Counted from the first letter of the stretch, positions 44,672 to 59,100 are shown. The stretch: DNA of 64,000 nt from Prunella strophiata (GCA_036583965.1 JAZBQD010000022.1:3403285-3467284), one strand, 5' to 3'. Notes: generated from the sequence alone by a model not told the origin. Numbers and translations are program-made.

Positions 44672-47087
44672 AAAAACCTATCAGCAAAATTACACTTTAT
44701 TTTGTTGTTTTTTTTCCGTTGGGGAATTGATTTTGATGAATTGTAACTTAAAAAGGCCTGGAAAAACCACATGCAAAAGGGTTTCTAAGTAGCAGCTAAA
44801 GTTTCTATTCCAGCATTACAAGCTATTCCAAATGATTTCCAAATTCCCAGCTATAAACTATTCCATTAAACAAACAGTTTTATCTTTAAACCTCCTCCAC
44901 CCTACCCCAGTTAGTGCAGTGCAAAGGAAAAACCCAAGGAATTTACATATTATTTTCCAACATATCCCATTGCAATTCCAAATGATCTGCGACGACCTAA
45001 AATAATACATACAATTTTCTTGCCATCATAAAAAAACATTTCCCTTTCTTATTCACAGATATATTTGTGGCAAATGGCTGAATAATTACTTACAAACAGA
45101 ACAATCTCTTTTTAACAAGTTTCTTACACCAGTAAACACAAGAGGGAGAGCTCTCTGGGGGAGGGGGTTTGGCAGGGCAGGCAGAGGGTGGGGGTCCCTT
45201 TGGGGTGTCACAGGGCTGTGCTCTCCCAAGGTGATGCCCTTGCCACCTTACAAAATTGGCCACGTTAAACAGGAGGGGCTGTAAGGCTTTAAGGATGTGA
45301 GGCAGACCAGGAGCCACCAGGAGTTTGTGTGTCCCACCCACCCAAAATGTCCCCTCAGCTCCAGCACAGCCCCTGCAGTGGGAATGGGACATTGGGACCC
45401 TCTGCTCTGCACAGGAGCAGGGAATTGGCAGCTCCCTGCTGGCTGCTCCCCTCAAACTGAGCATGGGGGGGCTGGCTGGGAGGGGTTAGCACCACACAGT
45501 ACCTTGGGAATGCCCTGAGCCCCCCGTGTCCCTGTCACCTCCTGTCTGCCCTGGCCAGACCCCGCTGCACCCACCTCACCCCCAGGAGTGGGGGCACTCC
45601 CAGAGCCCCAGCAGGAGCAGAGCAGAGCAGGGTGGCTCTGGGCTTCTCACTGAGCAGCAGGGTGTCATTCCCAAGTCAGCAGCATTCCCTCGTCCTTGAG
45701 AGATCCAAACTCTTCCATTTCTTACCCCAAACATGGTTCTGCTGCTCTGTTTGCAGACCCTCCCCATGCCAGGGGGCTGAGGGCAGCAGCACTGCCCACC
45801 CACCCAACACTGGCATCTCCCAGACTGGCAGCAGGATCCCACACCAGGAACACCCCAAATCCCAGGGGAACAACATCAGGGCATGGAAGCACCAGCTCAA
45901 AATGCCACATATTCAGAGAGGCAGCTCCTGGGGCTCAGGTGCAGGGAAGCTGTTCCCTGGCATGCTCCCACAGATGTATTTTGTTTGTATTTGCACTTTG
46001 GGAAGGACAGAGGGTGCTCAGGACACAGTGGGAATGTCACAACACACGGACCTTTACTTGACAGCAGCAGCAGGAACAGCCTGTGGGAGGAAGAGCAGGG
46101 GGGCAACGCTGCCAGCCCCCAAAAGTGCACACAGCTGGGAAGAGGAGATGCTTTCACAGCTCAGGGACAGGATTCAGGACTTGCTACCATAGCCCTTATT
46201 CAGGTGGGTTCACCCTGAGCTCATGATGTGGGATTTGTCACAGCTGCAAGGAAAATCAGCCTGGCTTGGGGAGGACAGACCCAGGGACACATCCTCTGCA
46301 TGAACCTGGTGCCTTGGTGGCCTCTGAAACCCTTGTGTGGAGCACATCTCCAGTCCTGCAATGCACTGAGAACCTCCTGCTCACCAGTGGCACCAGTCTG
46401 CCCCCTGGGCACCCCCCCTGCCTGCAGCAAGGCTGGTGGGACTGAGGTGACTCTAAAGAAAATGGGCTTGGGGGTGCCAAAATGGCTTTTTCCCCTCCTG
46501 GCTGACCTGGAGGTCCACTTCCAGCCAACACCTGAGGCTCAGAATGGTCACAAGCCCTCTCCTCCTCCCAGGTCCAGGTGTCCCCACCCTGCCCCTCACC
46601 CTGGCCACAGCACAGTGCTGCCCATGGCTGCCAGGGCCACTGCCAAAATCCTGACCTGGGGCACCACCCGGGTGCTGTGGCAGGGGGTCTGCGTTGTCTC
46701 CTCGGGGCTCCCTCCCCTGGAAGCCCCCAAATTCTCACCCAGGCACAAAACCTTCATCCTCACCCTCCCTCCACCATCCCCAGGGTGGCTTTTAAAACCC
46801 CCTGACACAAGAGGGGTGCAGTGCCCACGCCCTGCTGGGCACCCCAGAGTCTCTGAGCTCTGTCCATCAGGGAGAGCGCGGCTCTCCCGGGAGCAGCTGC
46901 TCCACCATCCCACAGCCCATCAATCTTCTGTACACGGAACAGGAGCCAGGCTGGGGCAGCCTGCACGGAGGGGGGTGGTGAGGGGCTGCAGGGGCTGTCC
47001 TGGGAGGTGTCCAGCACGGGGACAGTGTGCTCGGGCTGCAGCTGCTGGCTCCGGGCGCTCGACGACTTCCAGCGGCCACGGCCGCGG
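44672..47087 (-). other. VAV2: VAV2 3' untranslated region (inferred)
   Basis: The stretch downstream of the VAV2 stop has no splice signal or coding frame that I recognise. It becomes AT-rich toward 45110-44700 and ends with AATAAA on the minus strand (TTTATT at 44696-44701), followed by a GT/T-rich stretch. A length of about 2.4 kb is plausible for VAV2. The cleavage point is an estimate. Confidence 0.55.
44696..44701 (-). terminator. Candidate polyadenylation signal of VAV2
   Basis: A minus-strand AATAAA followed by GTGTAATTTTGCTG. It is the best hexamer between the VAV2 stop and the SARDH start. Cleavage would fall 15-25 bases further left. Confidence 0.5.
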
Positions 47088-47135
47088 TCACTGCACCCCC
47101 TCCTCCTCCACGTAGGTCGAGGGAAACCAGCCCAC
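47088..47135 (-). CDS. VAV2: VAV2 last coding exon and stop
   Basis: The acceptor is CCCCACAG. It encodes [15 protein letters not shown] then TGA at 47090-47088. The human protein ends almost identically, so the C-terminus is complete. Confidence 0.96.
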   Translation of the reverse strand: MGWFPSTYVEEEGVQ

Positions 47136-50100
47136 CTGTGGGGGGACAGGACAGTGAGCTGGGGGATGGGGAGCTCAAGGGGAACAGCACAAAGCTTGTG
47201 GGAGTTCAAGGATTTGGAGAGCCCAGGCACAGGGTGGGGTTGTTGGGGTGTCCTGTGCAGGGCCGGGAGTTGGACGCCGTGATCCTTGTGGGGCGCTTCC
47301 AACTCTGATTTTATAGGGGAGCTCCTGTCCTGTCACTGGGATTATTGCCCTGCCATTAAGTGCTGTTGCCAGTCCTGGATGTGCCAGATGCTGATGGTGT
47401 GAGCCATCACCCTAATTTGGGATGGAGTACATCACCTTGGACACACTGCCTGCAAGGCATCAGGGAGGAAGAATCTGTCTCCAGTGCTACAAAATCTATG
47501 GGATACCAGGCCAAGTCACCAGGCTGCTGGTGATTCCCAGGATGCTGAGCCTTCCCCCTGCAGGGCCTGCAGACATCCCCCACGGGCAGGTTTAGGGAAG
47601 ATCAGACCCAAATGGCCACAGAGAGGTGGCTCTCACCAGGTGACAGCCCACCCAGAACCCAGCAAAAAGCAGGAGGACACGGGACACTCGCCCTTCCCTT
47701 TGCCACCCTGACAGCAGGGAGGACATCCCGCTGCAGGGAGGGGACAGAACTCCTCTGGATGCACTCACCCTTCCATTGGTCTCCCCTTTCCACCATCCCT
47801 GGTCCCCTCCAATCCTGCTGTAGATCTTCACCACGTCCCCCTCCCGCAGCGACAGCTCCCGCATGTCCCGCGCCGCGAAGTTGTACCGTGCCACGGCCGT
47901 GCCTATGACCCGGGGGGTGAACACTGCCAGGGGACAAAGCACAGCCACCTCAGCAGCAGCCCCACGCTGGCTGAAGCCTGGGGAAAGCTTGGAGAGGTTC
48001 AACCTGGGTTTTCCACCACGGCACCGAGAGCTGGAGCTGCTCAGATGGAGGGGTGGCATCACCTGAGCTGCTCAGCCCCGCACGGGCGTTTGGACAATGT
48101 TGGTAATAATGGGCTTTAAGTTTTTGTCAGCTTTGAAGGGTCAGGATGAGCATCAGATGACAATTGTAGGTCACTTTCAGCTGAAATAATCTTGTGGGGT
48201 GGTTGGGGTTAACTGGGTTCCTGCTGGGTTTGAAGGGCTCTGTGGGCTTGGGAAGCCTCTCTCTGCTGGTCAGGGTCACTGGGGTGAAAGGCACTTTTGA
48301 GAGGTGGTAAAAGGAAGGATTTCATAGGAATACACAACCATTAACAGAGAAAACATGGGAAAATCCTGTTCAGCTCTCAGTGTCAGGTCTGGGAGATTGC
48401 CTTGTGGAGCTTCCACCCAGCTCCCAGCACCTGATGGAACCACTCTGTAAATCAACTGGGATTTAAGCTACTCCAAAACCAGAGTTACTGGGAATGGGTT
48501 CTCCTAGAGGTGCTGAGCTAATCCTGTGTGCTTTGCCATGAGGAGGAAACAGCTCCTAACTTGTCCTTGCCAGGGAGCAACCTTGGCAACTTGGTCCCAT
48601 TAGAGACCAAATGGTGCCAAACCCTAACACTGAGCAGCACCTTGGGATGAGGAGATGACCCCAGGAGCCATCCCAGGAGCTCACCTCCACCAGCACAGCC
48701 CCAGCCCCAGGGATCTCCATCACTTCAGGGAGCAGGGGAAGCTCAGGGGAAGCACAAGGAGGGGGAAGGCAGAGGCAGCACTCAGCATTCCTGCCCCAAG
48801 GTCTGGGCACAGGGAAAAAGGCTGGAGAACCACAGGGGAGGGATGGGATGGGCAGAGGAGGAGAAAAATGCAGGTTCTCTGAATTCACAAAAAAGCAATG
48901 AACACCCTGAGGGGATGCTGTGTTTCACTCCCCTCTTTCTCCCAGGATTTCCAAGGGTTAATTTCAACTATAAAAGTGTGCAAACCAAGGTTGAACAAAG
49001 TGTGAGGGAAAGCTTTGCCCAGGTTTTCAGCTCTTGGGGTGGAAGGAGATGAGGATGGCGATGGTGCTGGACACACAATGTGCAATCACTGGAGGGTTTG
49101 TCCATCCTGGCCAGGCAGCCAGGCTGGAGGATGGACAGAAATCATGGCAGCTTTGAGCTCTGTCATCAGGGGCTTGCTCAGAGCCCCTTGCTACACAGAT
49201 CCCTTCCTGCAACACTTTCCATGAAGTTAGAGAATCTCAAAATCCCAGATTTGTGCTTGAAAAGTTCAGTGTTCTTCCCAACCACAGCACCAAGGAAGGC
49301 CCTGTGGCTTTGCTGGTGGTTTTCTCTGTCCAGCCTAAAGGAGAGACTGAAAGATAAAAGCTTCAATCTGGCAGGATTGTGCTCTGATCCCATCAAGAGA
49401 GAGGATGACACCAGCCTGGAAAGGATGACACTGCACTTCTCTGCAGGGACACTGAGCCCCAAGCACACCTGACAGCACAGGTGTGTCCCTGTCCCCTCAG
49501 CAAGGGGCTCTGAGCAGCCTCAGACACCAGAGCTCAAACCCTGCAGGACACTGGGATGTTCTCCTGGAGGACAAGGAGGAGCAGACTGGGACAGGGTGAG
49601 ATGCTGATGCTGGTTGGGTGAGACACATGGGATAAGCAGGTTGAGCTTGAAGTACATCATGAGATCCCAAAGTGCTACATCCACTTTTTTTTTTTTTTTT
49701 TTTTAATTAATTTTAGCCCCTTTTCTCAAACAGCAACAAGTCCATCTCCTCCCTGCCTTGATTTTGGGGAGAGGGGGGGAGTGCATTTTGCTGCCAACCA
49801 AGCCACGGTTAATTAACCTAATTAACAGATTTCCCAGGGCAGCACTGGGGACCCCCTGAACTGCCTGTGGGGATGGAGGGACAGGCACAGGTCCCAGTGG
49901 TGATGGCTTTCAAGCTGGGGATGGTGGCAGGTCTCTCCAGCAGGGAGAGGCACTGGTACCTGACCAGAAGGGACTGGAGGAGCTCTGAGAAGAAAAGTTG
50001 AGGCCCTGAGGACTGAGAAAAGAAAAGTTGTAGGAAGCGCAGGAGGCTGCAAAGAGGTTAGAGAGAAACAGAAAGAGGCAGAACACACATTAAAAAGGAA

Positions 50101-53100
50101 ATTAAAATAAAATATTATAAGGCACAATGCTTTAAAAGCTGATGGAGGGATACAGGGCAAAGCATGCAGAGGGTCTTGTGCAGGGGCTCAGAGCTGGGAC
50201 GGCTGAGAAAAGGTCTGGCCACAGCCCCACAGCCACTGGGGGCTCAAAATTCATCCCAGGGTTGTATTTAATGCAAAAAGATATTTAACCAACTTTTTAA
50301 ACCTATCTTCCTTTGGTATTCTTTTCTAAATATACCATGGAGAAAAATATTTAAAAGTTATTTTTCCCCACAAAGCAGTTAGCTCTGCACTCAGGCTTTT
50401 GGACAAAACAACATCTTGCATTATTGCACTTTTTTCTTCCCATTTATTTTGATTTTTCCTTTCTTTTTCTTTTAGACACAGACTTACCCTTTCACCCATC
50501 CCCTCCACTGAAGGAGTCCCACTGGGATTCAAACCACCACAAGTCACACTGGAACCAGATCCATTAAAACACAAAAATCTCACGTGGGTGGGAAAGACAG
50601 GATAAATGCCACAAAGTGAACATCATATCCCTGCTTCCAACCAGAGGGTGGGCAAACCACAGGGTGGAAAACCACAGGAGAGGAACCAGCCTGTCCCAGC
50701 AAAAACTGTCCCTTCAGAGAGAGCAGTGCCAGAGAGCCCCAGCTCAGCCAGACCCCCTGACCCCACCACCTCCAGTGAGACCCATCCTGAAAATGCCACC
50801 AGCCCAAAAGGACTTATCTGCAAACTGAGCAACCCAAACCCTGCAGTGAAGCTGCAAATTCCTTCCTCCACTGCTCCTACAGCTTGCAGGAAGGGGCAGG
50901 TTTTCCCTGAGAGCCAAGCTGGGTGTTACCTGGGGAGCGGGTGAAGGTCCTGGAGGTAGAGCGCTCCCGGGATTTGTAGGGGTATTTCAGAGTTGTGTCC
51001 AGCTGCTTGAAGCTCTCCTTCAGGGAGTGGCTCTGGTAGTACTCAACCAGCTCCTGGGAAGGAAGGAGAGGCACCTGGCTGTGTCTGCCACCCCCTGCAT
51101 GGCTTGCAGAGACAGTGCTACAAGGGGCAACAAAAACCCACCAGCAAGCTTTCGAACTTCTTGGCTTCCGTGATGTGGATCCAGTTGTCCTTCTCCACCA
51201 CCTTGATGTGCTTCACCTCCTCATTGAACCTGCCAACCACAGCAAAGGCACTCAAAAAAAACACAGCCACGTGCTCCAGCCCTGGCTTGTCCCCTGTGAG
51301 TGAGAAATATTGAATTATTAGGTTCCTAAATGGAGAATTACTCACTTAATACTGATGGCAAAGCGCTCGGCCTCAGCCGGCCGCTCCCGGATCAGGTAGG
51401 TGCCACTGACGTGGGACTTGAGCAGGTTGTCTGTCTGATGCCTCTCCATGTTCCCTGCAAACCTGAGCCCAGAGGTTAATTAGTCCATTTAATTCATTAA
51501 AATGAACTCGTATCTTTGAACAGGCACATTTTAGATAAAAAGAGACATCTTTTTTAAAGGCATGAAGGATGGGAGGCAGGTGGACCAATATCTGAAATAT
51601 CCTGAGCAGGAAGGGAAGTGTCCTGAGATATACAAGAAGCTGCTGAGCCACTGAAGCACACAGAGAGTGGCCTCTTCCCTTTGAAGTACCTGACACCTGG
51701 AAAAACCCACTAATTGGGAATCAGTCTCCAGGTTAATGAGGCCTCAGCAAGAGCTGGAGAGCAGGGACAATTTATATCCATGAATTCATAAACCTGGCTG
51801 GAGCTGGAGAGAAGGAGCAGCAGGCAAGCCAAGCACAGCCTCTCCTGCCAAGGCAGGAGTTGCCTCCTTCCTCCCACAATCATTTTCTGGGCACAGAAAA
51901 GAGGAAGAGAAACCAGCATCTCTCTTTTTGCCTCTGACCCTCTCCACCAGTGAAGAAATCCCCACAGCTGCTGCCAGGGCTTTCAAACACCACCGTGGCA
52001 GCTGCTCCATGGCCACAGAGAGAGCTGGCTGCAGAGCACTGCTGGTCTGCATTTGGAATTCCCTCCTGGAGTGGATTCCTGAGCAAGCAGCACCCAAAAG
52101 GCCAGGCTGGTGTGAGTTGCAGGTGTGAGGTGCTGCCCACTCACCACGGGTACGCCGTGTAGTCGATCTCCCGCGAGGGCGGCCGGCTGGTGGGGGGCTG
52201 CAAATTGAGAATTGCTCATTAGTGAAGAGCCAGCAGCTCCTCAGGCTGTGGATCACGTGTGGGATGCTCCTCTCCACGGGAGGCTTCCCTCTGCCAAGCC
52301 ATCCCCGGGGTTCTGGGCTTGGGCAGAGGAGGGCAGTGTTGTAGCTGAGCGTTTCCCTCTCAGCTCCCAGCTGGGATGAGCAGGCTGTGTTTGTTCATTT
52401 ACCTGAGTGGTTTTTAATTGGGAAGCAGCTGACAACATTACAGCAAGCAGCTAAAAGCAATTAAAATGAACCAAATGCAGTTTTCCTGCACTGATCTCCA
52501 GAACTCTGCTGCTGGGTCAGAGAAGGAACAGAGCTGGGTCTGATGGTGCCAACCCCAGCCTTGGGAACAGGGCTGGGACCACCCTGCCCTGACATTTCAC
52601 CATGGCATGAGGGATCCACCTCCCCTGTGAGGCAGAGGCCTCACTGAAGGTCCAGGGAAGGACTGAGATCTCAAGGAGAAGGCTGAGAAGAGTGACAGGG
52701 ACAATTCCACCAGCTGCACCCACCTGGCAGTCCCAGCTCCAGCTCCTCTCTGGCACTTACCCTGGCATCCACGGGGCAGGGCTTCACTGAGGAGCTGGGG
52801 AAATAACCCGACTTCTTGGTCTGCAGCAGCCTCCCCTGCAAAGCCAAGCTGGGCATCAGGCTGGGGGGAGCACTGGGAGCACTGGGCAGGGGTGGGGACA
52901 GACCCAAACTGCCTCCCAACCCCCAGCACAGCCCTGCACCAGGAAAGCCCCAAAATCAAAGGGATAATGCAGAAGTCACTGGTTTAGGAGTTTCCAGGGG
53001 TTTCCCAGGAGGAATCACTCTCACCTCCCACCAGGGTGAGTCGGGGTCTCCCCTCAGCAGCTCCATCACATCCCCAATCTGAAAGGTCAGCACTGGCTTC

Positions 53101-56100
53101 CCAGGAGGGGCTGGGTTTCCATGGTAATTCTGAACAGCCACCATTTTAGGACCTGGCAGGGAAGCAAAACAGTTTCACAACCTTGTCCCTGCTGAAAAAA
53201 CCCCAAACAGAACCACCCCTCCTGAAGTCTGCTCTCCTCATCCCCTGACAGGGCACAGCAGGCAGGATTTAGGGGCAGGAAACATGAAAGCAGAAAGGAA
53301 TGGTGTCCACAGTGAATGTTCTTGGCTCCTGCAGTTACATGCATGACTGAGTTCCCTGAGCAAAAATAAACCCAGGAAGGACCCAGCCAAGCTGAAGCTC
53401 CAGCTCCCAGCCCTGCACCTGGATCTGAGCCTCACCAAGGAGCTCAAATCCAGGAGAGGAGAGGAAAATCCAGGAGAGGAGCTCCTGCCAGGCTCACCAG
53501 TGACTCCACAATTGCAAAAGGGACCAGTGAACACTCAGCTACCACTGAATATCAGCTGGACCTGGGACTCAAAACGCCCCTGCAGCTCCCAGTCAAAGTC
53601 CACTTGTCTCGCCAACAATTGCACATTAAATAAACTTCCCCCACTGCACCAAACCCACAGTGTTTATCCTCAAAATGCCTCCCCACCTCTGCCTCTCCCC
53701 TCCCAGCAAGAGCACTCTGTGCTTGTTTTGTTGGGTTTTATTTTTTTTCTAACCACAAATTTGATTCAGGTTTCTTTTTTGCCAGGCTTGGCTTTCCTTC
53801 CATCAGAAAAAGCACAAAAACAAATTGTTCTTCTCCTTTGAGCCACAGCAGGGGCAGGGCAGGCCCAGAGCTCTGTCCAGGCAAGTTTTAAACACAGGAA
53901 GATAAAAGTTATTGCAGCAACCTTTGTGACTGAGGGCCCATCAGAGAGAGCCCTGAGCACACTGGACATGCCAGCAGGAAGATGCTCCCCCATCAGCAAC
54001 AAATCTTGCCAGAACATGCCTGCTCTGCCCTGAAGGTTGATTTGGCACGAGGATGTTGAGCCAGGCTCTCCTTGGTGTGATGGGCAGAAGCTTTGCTGGC
54101 CCAGCAGAAATTTTGTGACAGCAGGGACAGGAGAGACCCCAGTGCCCCATGGCTGGCCATGAGGGTGCACAGGAGCCTTCTGCAGGCACTAAAGCTCTTT
54201 CCTGGCTTTGGAAGGAGCCTCCCCCTCCCACACACCCAGTGCTGGGGATTCCTGCAGCCACCACCTGTCCCTGCCCTCTGTCCCACAGCAAAGCCCTTAC
54301 CAGGTCCTGCACCCAGTGAATCCTGCAAAGAAAGAGGAAAAAAGGCTCAGTGAGGGCACACCAGCCTCAGTTCTCCCCACAAGCACCCACCTGATGCCTT
54401 TGGGATGAGAAAACCTCTCCCCACATCTCCCAGGGTGCTCACCCCAGCTGGGTGCTGGCACCTCCTGAGGGCTCTGGTGCTGCTTAAACTGGGCCAGTTT
54501 TAGGCTGGGGAGGAGGCCCCAGGTCCCCAGTCCTGTCCCAGTGGTCCCCAGTCCTGTCCCAGAGGTGGCTGGGACCCTCTGAGGCCAGTGCTGGCTCTTC
54601 CCACACCCAGACTGGACAAGGACAAAGGGGGGTGAGGAAAAGGCCAAAGCACATACCTGCTCTGCTGAAGAACCTGCAAGAGAAATGGGTGGGTAAGGGG
54701 TTAATTCAACAGGCAACAAACCCCATCCTCTGCTCCTCTGGATGCTCTGAGTGTCAGCAGAGCAGCATCAGGGGGTGAGGTGAGGAAGCCCAAAGCAGAG
54801 TTGGGGTCACTTGGGTCACTGCTCTGCTCTGGGAGGGACTGCAGCCAGCCAGGGCCATTCCCTCATTTCCTCTCTGCCACAAGGTTCTGCAATTTTGTTT
54901 TTCCCTCCCTCCACCCAAAATCTTTCCAAAGCCTCCCTGTGACCCCTTCCCTAGAGCATCACCAGGGTTCTGCCTGCTGAGTCCCAGCTTTGCCCAGTTT
55001 AGACCCAGGACACAAATTTCTGCTGTGCTTTGGGACATTTGGGGTCCAGAGAGGAGCTCTCTGCTCATCAGAAATGCTCTCCCTGCTGCAGACCCTCCTG
55101 CTTTCACTGCTAAATGATGAAGAATTGATAATCTCACTTAAATGCTCACTCACAAGAGGTGGAGATCCCTGCACAGAGCTGCTGTGATTCCCTGCCCTCC
55201 ATGGGATGCAGCTCCTTGTTTTGGAGAATTTTGGCTGCTTTGTTTGTATTTTGAACCACCAGCCAATGTGAATTACAGCCCTGGCAGGTGGGGTGGGAGC
55301 ATACTTGGTTTTTTTTTTTATGCTTAACAAACATCAGAGCTTTATAAAGTGAATTTCTAAGATCATTCACGTGCAACAACGAGCTGCTCATGAAATAACT
55401 CACCCATCTTGCAGGGAGGAATAATCTCCAAGCACTCCTTGTGAGCACCTGCTCCACATTTGGGGCAAAGATAGCCCTGGTAGAAGGTTCCTCTGTGCCA
55501 CAAAAATAACAAAAACAAAAACAAAACAGAACCAAGAAAAAAAAAAAAGGAAAAAAAAAAGAAAGAAAAGTCAGAAAATCCTAATCCAGCCTCAGTTTTG
55601 AGATTTTTCTTTCTGTGTTTTACTGCAGAACAGCAGGGAGGTTGTTGCTCACCTCAGGAACATCCTGCAGGCTTTGCAGTTGGTTGTCTTTTCAAATGTG
55701 TACATCTGGAAGTTGTGGTGATTTGCATTGGCTTTCTCTGGCTTGATGTTGGACCTGAGGGGAAGGAGCTGGGGGTTATCAGCAGCCTCATGGGGCTGCT
55801 GCCACTTCAGTCCCAGCTTGGACACCACACAGACACCAAATCCAGGGTGAAAGGAGATCAGGGCTTGGTTGTGGAGAGAGGGTTTTGCCCATCAACCTTC
55901 CCCTGGGACAAGAGCCATGGATTTGGTCTGATTCAACCATCAGCCCAAGCCCTGCTCTGCTCAGGACCAGCTCCTGCAGCACCACCCTCCCTCCTCATCC
56001 TCATCCTCATCCTCATCCTCATCCTCATCCTCCTCCTCCTCCTGCTCCAGCCTGGTGCTCCCCCATGCCCAGCACCAGGGTGAGGTGCCCTTACAGAGAA

Positions 56101-59100
56101 TCACAGAAAGTTTTGGGTGGGACATTTAAAATCACCCCATCCCACCCCTGCCATGGACAGGGACACCTCCCACTGTCCCAGGCTGCTCCAAGCCCTGTCC
56201 AGCCTGGCCTTGGGCACTGCCAGGGATCCAGGGGCAGCCACAGCTGCTCTGGGCACCCTGTGCCAGGGCCTCACACCCTCCCAGGGAAGAATTCCTTCCC
56301 AATACCCCACCAATATCAGTTTCAGAGATAAAATCCAGTGTCAGAGATGCTCTGGGAGCAGTTCCAAGCTCCCTTTGCACAGGGGCTCCTCCAGCAAGCC
56401 CACGTCAGCTTCCCCAGCACAGCTTTTGCTCTCAGAGCTGCTCTGCAGTGACCTGATGGCCCAAGACACTTCTCCCCCCACGCCTGGGCACTGCACCCGG
56501 GGCTGGAGCAGCCACTCGTGCTCACATGGCCATTTCAAACTGCTCCATCCACTTCCTCTTCATCTCCTCAGTCTTGCAGAAGAACTGGAAGCCCTGTTTG
56601 CCCTGGAGGTGGATCAGGTAGAAGCCGTACGACCACTGCAAGAGAAAGGAGAGCTGATCTCCCAGCAGAACACAGCACAACTCCACTCACACACCTCAGG
56701 CACTGCTCTGGGTGCCTGTCCCTGCCCCCTCTGCTGAACCATGGCCAGGGACAGCAGGGGAGGAGGCAGGAGAGCTCCCTGTTTCTCTAACACCTCCCAG
56801 CTCGCGCTGCCCGAACCGCCTCGGCGCTGTGCGCTTGGACCAGCCAGGATTTCATGGTGGCAGCTGAGAGAACCCAGATTCTTCTGCTCCACTGGTCCTC
56901 CCCAGCCCTTCTGTCTGTGCCTGACAGCAAGTGACAGCCCAGGAGGAACATCTGACCTGCCCACTGCACATATGCTCAGCCTGTATTGCCACCACACTGC
57001 ACACAAACACACCACAGCCACAGCAGTGCTCTGCTTACCATTTTTCCATGGGACTAGAGAGCATGGGAGAGCAAAGTGGAAAGAGATTTCATTAAAACAC
57101 AAAGCCAGCAGCATTCCCCTCAGCAGTTCCTGGCTGTTCTCACCCCAGTGTCCCTTATCCCATCTGCACCACAGCTCTTCCCATGGCATGGAAGTGGATT
57201 AAGCTGAAGAGCTGGGAGGTTTTTCCTCCATGGCTGCAGAGTGAGCATCAAACCACAGGAAAATGATGTTCCTTCAGTGCTTTGGGTGCCAATTCTGGCA
57301 GCTTAGTGTGCAAAACTGCCTTTCCAGGCTCCTCCACCCTGCAGCCTGTGGGAGAAAGAACATCCTGCACCTTCCCTCCCTCCTCCCTGCCCTCCTCTCC
57401 TGCCCATCTGATGTTTGCTCCCTGACACTGGGCCAGAAAGCAGAGAGCAGCTTCCTCCCTCCTAACTCCAACCATCCCAACCCCTCAGGGCTGTTCTGCC
57501 AGGACACAGGTCAAGGATCCAGCCCAGCCCCACATTAATAAACATTTCCCAAAGCTATTTAAGGCTGCCTTGAAAGTTGAGCATTTATTTTCCAGCTTTT
57601 TTTCCCTATTTTAAAAGGCTAATGGGAACATACTACCCTGAAACAGCTCCAAAATGCTCTCCAGAGCTAATCCTTGGTCCACCTACCTTCTTAATGTCCT
57701 TGTTATTCATGGGGTCATCAGTCATCTTGTGGAAGAGCAGCTCAATAATTTCCTTCAGCTCATAATTGTACCCTTTCCTCTTGCAGACGATCACCACTTT
57801 ATCAAATAAAAATAAATACCTGCCCAAAGCAAGCAAATAAACAAGCAACCCAGTCAAACACATTGATCACCACTTTATCAAATGAAAAGAAACACCTGCC
57901 CAAAGCAAGCAAATAAACAAGCAAACACATCATTAAAAAAATCCAAGGGGAAGGATTTGGGAAGCTCTGAGGAGCTGCCCAGCTCAGTGCTCAGTGTTTG
58001 TGCCCTGCTGTGATTTCACATTGATGCTGGGCTATGGCAGTGAAACTCCAGGCAGTAATTAAAGAAATGAGCTCAAGGGGAGTCATTAGACGAGGGCAAA
58101 CATTGAGTTTGGGGACACTGGGGACAGGGGCCACTCACCTGTCCTGCTTGGTGTGGTTCACTATGGAGCGCACCTTGAGCTCCCCGTCGATCTTCGGCCT
58201 CCCAAACTCCTCCAGCTTCACTTGCTGCAGGAGGCAGAGCAGGGCTCAGAGCCACAGCCAGGCCTGGAGCGGTGCTTTGGGCAGGTGGAAACCCAAACCT
58301 GCCTGGATTTCACCCCCCCAGCCCTGCCAAAGCTCCTGGGAGCAGCACCACCCTCAGCAAGGGGAGGGAGGGTGCTCCAAGGGGAGCCTGGCCATGAACA
58401 CAGGTACAGGACCCCAGGAAAGCCCCAGAGCTCCAGCACTGGCACCCCAGGGCAAGGCTCAGCACTCAAAGCAGTTTTGCAAACCCCTCCCTACCTGCAA
58501 TAAGCTATTTTTTCAGAGGTTTCCACAATAATTAAGGATTTTGTCTCAGTTAAATAGACATCCATTAAAAGTTCATAGTTTCCAAATGAAAGCAAGGCTT
58601 AAAGCCCCCAAACCCAGCACCCCTCCAGGTCTGCTGATGCACAGCAACAGGGCTGAGTGTTTGACAGCTCTGCAGTTTGGAGGATGAGTTCTCCTTAAAA
58701 CACCTGGTTGAAATTTTTGGGGATTTGGTGTCTTTTTACATGAGCCCTTCTCCTCCCCTTTCAGTTAGCCTCTGTCCTCTTAAAATCAAAATAAAACCTC
58801 TTTTTAAATAGAAGCCAGACAGGCTGCTTGAGGAACTTCTGTGTTCTCCCCACAATAATAATGTGAGAAAAAGCTGAAGAAACATTTTTAGTGTAATACC
58901 AGCAAGAGAAGCCAACCTCCCTCCCAGCCAAAGCAGTTTTGTGATGGAGCATCCACCTCTGGACATCAGCAAATCATGAGAATCTGAACACATAGGGATC
59001 TTTCACAGAAGAGTAAGTAGTAATTGCCCAAAACCCCAGATACTTTAATAATAATCACATTAAACTGGGTTCAAGAGGATTTTCCAACTCACCAGGTTTT

